From positions 1-31,226 of IMG/VR virus record IMGVR_UViG_3300044733_002188: a stretch of 31,226 nt of DNA; one strand, given 5' to 3'. The position numbers were made by a program, and so were the translations under genes. Of the stretch, positions 29,155 through 31,226 are shown in pieces (position 1 is the first letter of the stretch; each line of letters opens with the position of its first letter). This stretch comes from a virus. The notes under the pieces were generated by a model that saw nothing but the letters and a program-made list of their open reading frames with translations, made no database searches and was not told where the DNA came from.

Positions 29155-29487
29155 CTAGATGGGTGCTAATCGCAGCGTCACCGTGTGTCGTTGCACATCA
29201 TTGAGCTTCTTCTCGACGGCCAGTCGCTCGAAGATAGCCTTGTGAGTGAACACGACGCCCGGCCCCGAGACTTGAAACGTGGCACGCTTGCCGTAATTGG
29301 CAACGCTACAGTTCGCGGTCCCGAGGCACGCTATCTCTATAGTGCCAAGGTCAAGCGCGAACGCACTGCCGGCTGGCGCTGCACGCGAGATCGGCAGATT
29401 GCCGCCGAGCGTCACTTTGAAGTCAGTGACCTCGGTGAACGCAACGCTGTTCCAGGTGACGGTAACGCCGGCAGCATAGACAGCCAT
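29155..29487 (-). CDS. Hypothetical structural protein (110 aa)
   Basis: A beta-rich protein (VTVTWNSVAFTEVTDFKVTL, AFALDLGTIEIACLGTANCS, QRHTVTLRLAPI) resembling minor tail proteins or a second tube-like protein. ATG 29487 has GGAGG about 9 nt upstream. Its stop overlaps the ribosome site of gene G. No domain name can be given. Confidence 0.65.
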   Translation of the reverse strand: MAVYAAGVTVTWNSVAFTEVTDFKVTLGGNLPISRAAPAGSAFALDLGTIEIACLGTANCSVANYGKRATFQVSGPGVVFTHKAIFERLAVEKKLNDVQRHTVTLRLAPI

Positions 29488-29511
29488 GACGGGATGCCTC
29501 CGTCACGGCAA

Positions 29512-29892
29512 CTAGCGAGCGACCTTGAAGACCGCCTGGCCCTTGATGACGTCGTTCGTGGCAAGCGTCACGGATGAGCTCACAACCGTGGCGTTCTTTG
29601 AGAGGAACGATGCACCGGCGTGCGTAATCACAAGGGCCGCGCTGGAGGCATCGGCCACGACAGCCTTGCCGAGATAGTCAATCGTGACCTGCCGCCCCGT
29701 GTCGGTGGCGTTGCCGGTCAGCGGGCGGTCCATCGTCTCGACGGAGTTGCCAGCGGTGAGCCCGAGGTGCGACACGTCGATCGTGTTGTCGGTTGCCGGG
29801 TCGGCCAGGTTGTAAACGATGTTCGTCACGGTAAAAGCCGTGCCGCCAAACGTGAACACTGTTCCCGCACCGTCATGGGGCGTGATCGCCAT
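29512..29892 (-). CDS. Major tail tube protein (probable)
   Basis: This 126-residue beta protein (AGTVFTFGGTAFTVTNIVYN, TIDVSHLGLTAGNSVETMDR, GRQVTIDYLGKAVVADASSA) has the size, small-residue composition and genome position (after completion proteins, before the chaperone G) of a short phage tail tube protein. AGGAGAG lies before ATG 29892. Its immediate neighbour at 29155-29487 could instead be the tube, but the stronger VSHLG tube-like segment favours this one. Confidence 0.65.
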   Translation of the reverse strand: MAITPHDGAGTVFTFGGTAFTVTNIVYNLADPATDNTIDVSHLGLTAGNSVETMDRPLTGNATDTGRQVTIDYLGKAVVADASSAALVITHAGASFLSKNATVVSSSVTLATNDVIKGQAVFKVAR

Positions 29893-29895
29893 GTC

Positions 29896-30312
29896 TCAAC
29901 TCTCCTGCCAGAGGATGCCGTAGATCTGTTGCACGGTGTAAACCGGCGGGAGGTCGCCGCCGGCCAACTGGGCGAATCCGTCGCTCTCGTTGTCGAGCGA
30001 CACACGCGCCACAGTCACATTTTCCAATGTGCCCCCCCAGCCATCCAGAGACTGCCGGCACTGGTCTGCGATATCTCTCGCGGATTCGTAGGTCTCTGCG
30101 AAGATGTCGACCGAGAGGCTTACTGTCGGCGCGCCGATCGGTCCCTTGAGGGACTGTGCTCGCTCGACCGCCACACGCCGCCACGTCACGAACGGCAGGG
30201 CCGCCGTGGCCGGTGCAATCACGGGGTAGATGCGGGTGCCGATGAGGGCGGTCACACCGGCTGTCGCGACGAGGCGGCTGCGAACGGCAGCCTCTGGTGA
30301 TTTCAAAGGCAT
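29896..30312 (-). CDS. DUF3168-family tail completion protein
   Basis: This 138-residue protein begins PEAAVRSRLVATAGVTALIG, then TRIYPVIAPATAALPFVTWR, with SLSVDIFAETYESARDIADQ and YTVQQIYGILWQES at the end. The R-I-Y-P-x-x-A-P and P-F-V-T-W-R motifs with the alpha/beta pattern match DUF3168 (gp17/TCP-like) proteins that complete the tail-connector. GGAG lies 8 nt before ATG 30312. Confidence 0.8.
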   Translation of the reverse strand: MPLKSPEAAVRSRLVATAGVTALIGTRIYPVIAPATAALPFVTWRRVAVERAQSLKGPIGAPTVSLSVDIFAETYESARDIADQCRQSLDGWGGTLENVTVARVSLDNESDGFAQLAGGDLPPVYTVQQIYGILWQES

Positions 30313-30314
30313 CG

Positions 30315-31115
30315 TCAGACTCCGGAGAGGGTGCCTTCGCCGCGGAACGTGAGCGTGCTCAGTGCTCGCTCCAGGCTGATCCGCAGCTCCTGCTGCAGGA
30401 TGAACGCCACCTGGCCCTGCGACTGCTCAAACGCAGTGCGAACCGGCGGGCGTCCTGCACGACCGCCGACGGGCGTCGGTGCGATCACGATGGGCGTTTT
30501 CGACTTGCGGAAAAATGCCCCCGGATACGGCGGGTCAGTCTGGACGCGGCCGTTTCGCTGGCGGATCGTGTCGAATGGCCCGAGGGTCTTGAAGCTCGAC
30601 GCGATGTAGGCGTTCTGTCCCTTGACCGTATGGACGACGCCCTTGCCGCGGACGGTCTCTTGTATGCCCATGCGGGTTCGCACAAACGGCACCGTCGGGC
30701 TTTTCCGCTGGTACGGCGTGTTTGAGAACTTGCCGACCACACGCTGCCGCGTGCCGTACTCAATGAGCCACTGGTGATAGGCCCGGTCGCCAGAAGACGC
30801 ACGCGAGGAGCGGACCTTTCCGCCGGCAGCACTGGTGGAGTCGAGCTTTCCGGCACGCTTGTAACCGATCAAGGCTACGGCGTTGCCATCCCTTGAGTAC
30901 GCGATGACTTTTGTGGAAATCGCAGCACGCAGATTGCCGGTCGGCCCGACGGGCGTGAGTTCACGCAGGCGAAGCCTGGCTGGCTCAATGGCTTTTTCCA
31001 GTGCTTCCTTCAGCGATTGTGCAGTGAAGTTCGTGTCGCCCAGCCCGCGGATAGCGTCCCCGACCCGCTTGAGGTCGGGAAAGTCTGCCGAGATGACGAT
31101 GCCGGCTGTCGCCAT
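30315..31115 (-). CDS. HK97 gp10-like tail completion protein (long form)
   Basis: This 266-residue protein carries the HK97-gp10 pattern in its outer parts: LKRVGDAIRGLGDTNFTAQS, EALEKAIEPARLRLRELTPV, GPTGNLRAAISTKV, then HQWLIEYGTRQRV and a C-terminal PVRTAFEQSQGQVAFILQQE. Classic gp10 proteins are about 120-180 residues, so the middle basic insertion (about 100-220) is unusual. ATG 31115 follows the previous stop directly (TAGATG). It should link head and tail. Confidence 0.8.
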   Translation of the reverse strand: MATAGIVISADFPDLKRVGDAIRGLGDTNFTAQSLKEALEKAIEPARLRLRELTPVGPTGNLRAAISTKVIAYSRDGNAVALIGYKRAGKLDSTSAAGGKVRSSRASSGDRAYHQWLIEYGTRQRVVGKFSNTPYQRKSPTVPFVRTRMGIQETVRGKGVVHTVKGQNAYIASSFKTLGPFDTIRQRNGRVQTDPPYPGAFFRKSKTPIVIAPTPVGGRAGRPPVRTAFEQSQGQVAFILQQELRISLERALSTLTFRGEGTLSGV

Positions 31116-31226
31116 CTAGGTGTTCTCCTGGCAGATAGCCTCGTGCTCTTGGCGGTTGCCGTGCTCGAGCAGGCTGACAATCTCCAGCGTGCGAGACCGC
31201 CACGAGAAGCGATGCGACTGCGTCAG
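31116..31226 (-). CDS. Head-tail joining protein, C-terminal end (partial)
   Basis: The last 36 codons read LTQSHRFSWRSRTLEIVSLL, then EHGNRQEHEAICQENT. The R-x-L-E-I-V-x-x-x-E pattern resembles the beta-barrel end of SPP1 gp16-like head-tail adaptors. The start lies outside the window. Position before gp10-like and DUF3168 genes fits the adaptor. Confidence 0.7.
   Translation of the reverse strand: MTQSHRFSWRSRTLEIVSLLEHGNRQEHEAICQENT

Noticed and set aside
1-31226. tRNA genes, rRNA, CRISPR array, insertion sequence
   Set aside because: No cloverleaf, spaced direct-repeat array, or transposase with terminal inverted repeats was recognised by eye on either strand.

Overview
This window is a piece of a temperate, tailed bacteriophage (or integrated prophage) with long-tailed, siphovirus-like morphology. 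The evidence is a tape-measure protein, a lambda G/GT-type tail chaperone with a -1 frameshift, head-tail adaptor and tail-completion genes, a repetitive tail fibre, a tyrosine integrase and a RecT-type recombinase. The DNA is GC-rich and very densely coded, with many ATGA, GTGA and TGATG stop/start overlaps. No host gene, rRNA or tRNA was recognised, so the host is uncertain. A planctomycete is a weak guess from the general style of the secreted proteins and small hypothetical genes.

Layout. (1) 31226-19972, minus strand: late structural operon, in order head-tail adaptor (partial), gp10-like completion protein, DUF3168-like completion protein, tail tube, a small structural protein, G/GT chaperone, tape measure, distal tail proteins, HxH-repeat fibre, and a large RCC1-like beta-propeller protein. 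(2) 19918-15702, minus strand: a frameshifted regulator-like gene, metallophosphoesterase, dATP/dGTP diphosphohydrolase-like protein, HNH endonuclease, two small genes and a secreted trypsin-like protease. (3) 14359-15662, plus strand: integrase and one small gene, convergent with region 2. (4) 14205-1, minus strand: the early/replication arm. It begins with small regulatory genes controlled by palindromic operators (CTAACG-N4-CGTTAG) lying inside promoter spacers. RecT, an IbrB-like ParB and IbrA-like PAPS-reductase pair, GIY-YIG endonuclease, replication protein, LexA-like winged helix, C5-cytosine methyltransferase, a full-length sliding clamp, small genes, a secreted protein, a truncated rusA, a PD-(D/E)XK endonuclease, a radical SAM enzyme and a glycosyltransferase-like gene follow.

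How it fits together. The operator-controlled promoters probably set the lysogeny/early switch next to int. The early arm supplies recombination (RecT, RusA remnant), replication (initiator-like protein, clamp) and DNA modification or nucleotide metabolism (Dcm, IbrAB, dNTP diphosphohydrolase). Three free-standing endonucleases of three unrelated folds (PD-(D/E)XK, GIY-YIG, HNH) look like mobile intruders, and the first has replaced the 3' end of rusA.

Most interesting points: the operator-in-spacer promoter set with a predicted leaderless HTH gene; the (TG)11 tract inside dcm, where one extra unit would fuse the Dcm N-terminus to a 330-codon overlapping frame; the rusA truncation by an endonuclease; a Shine-Dalgarno/hairpin/start arrangement before the radical SAM gene; and a probable single-base frameshift at 19788-19790. 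All functions are inferred from sequence motifs; no search or computation was run.
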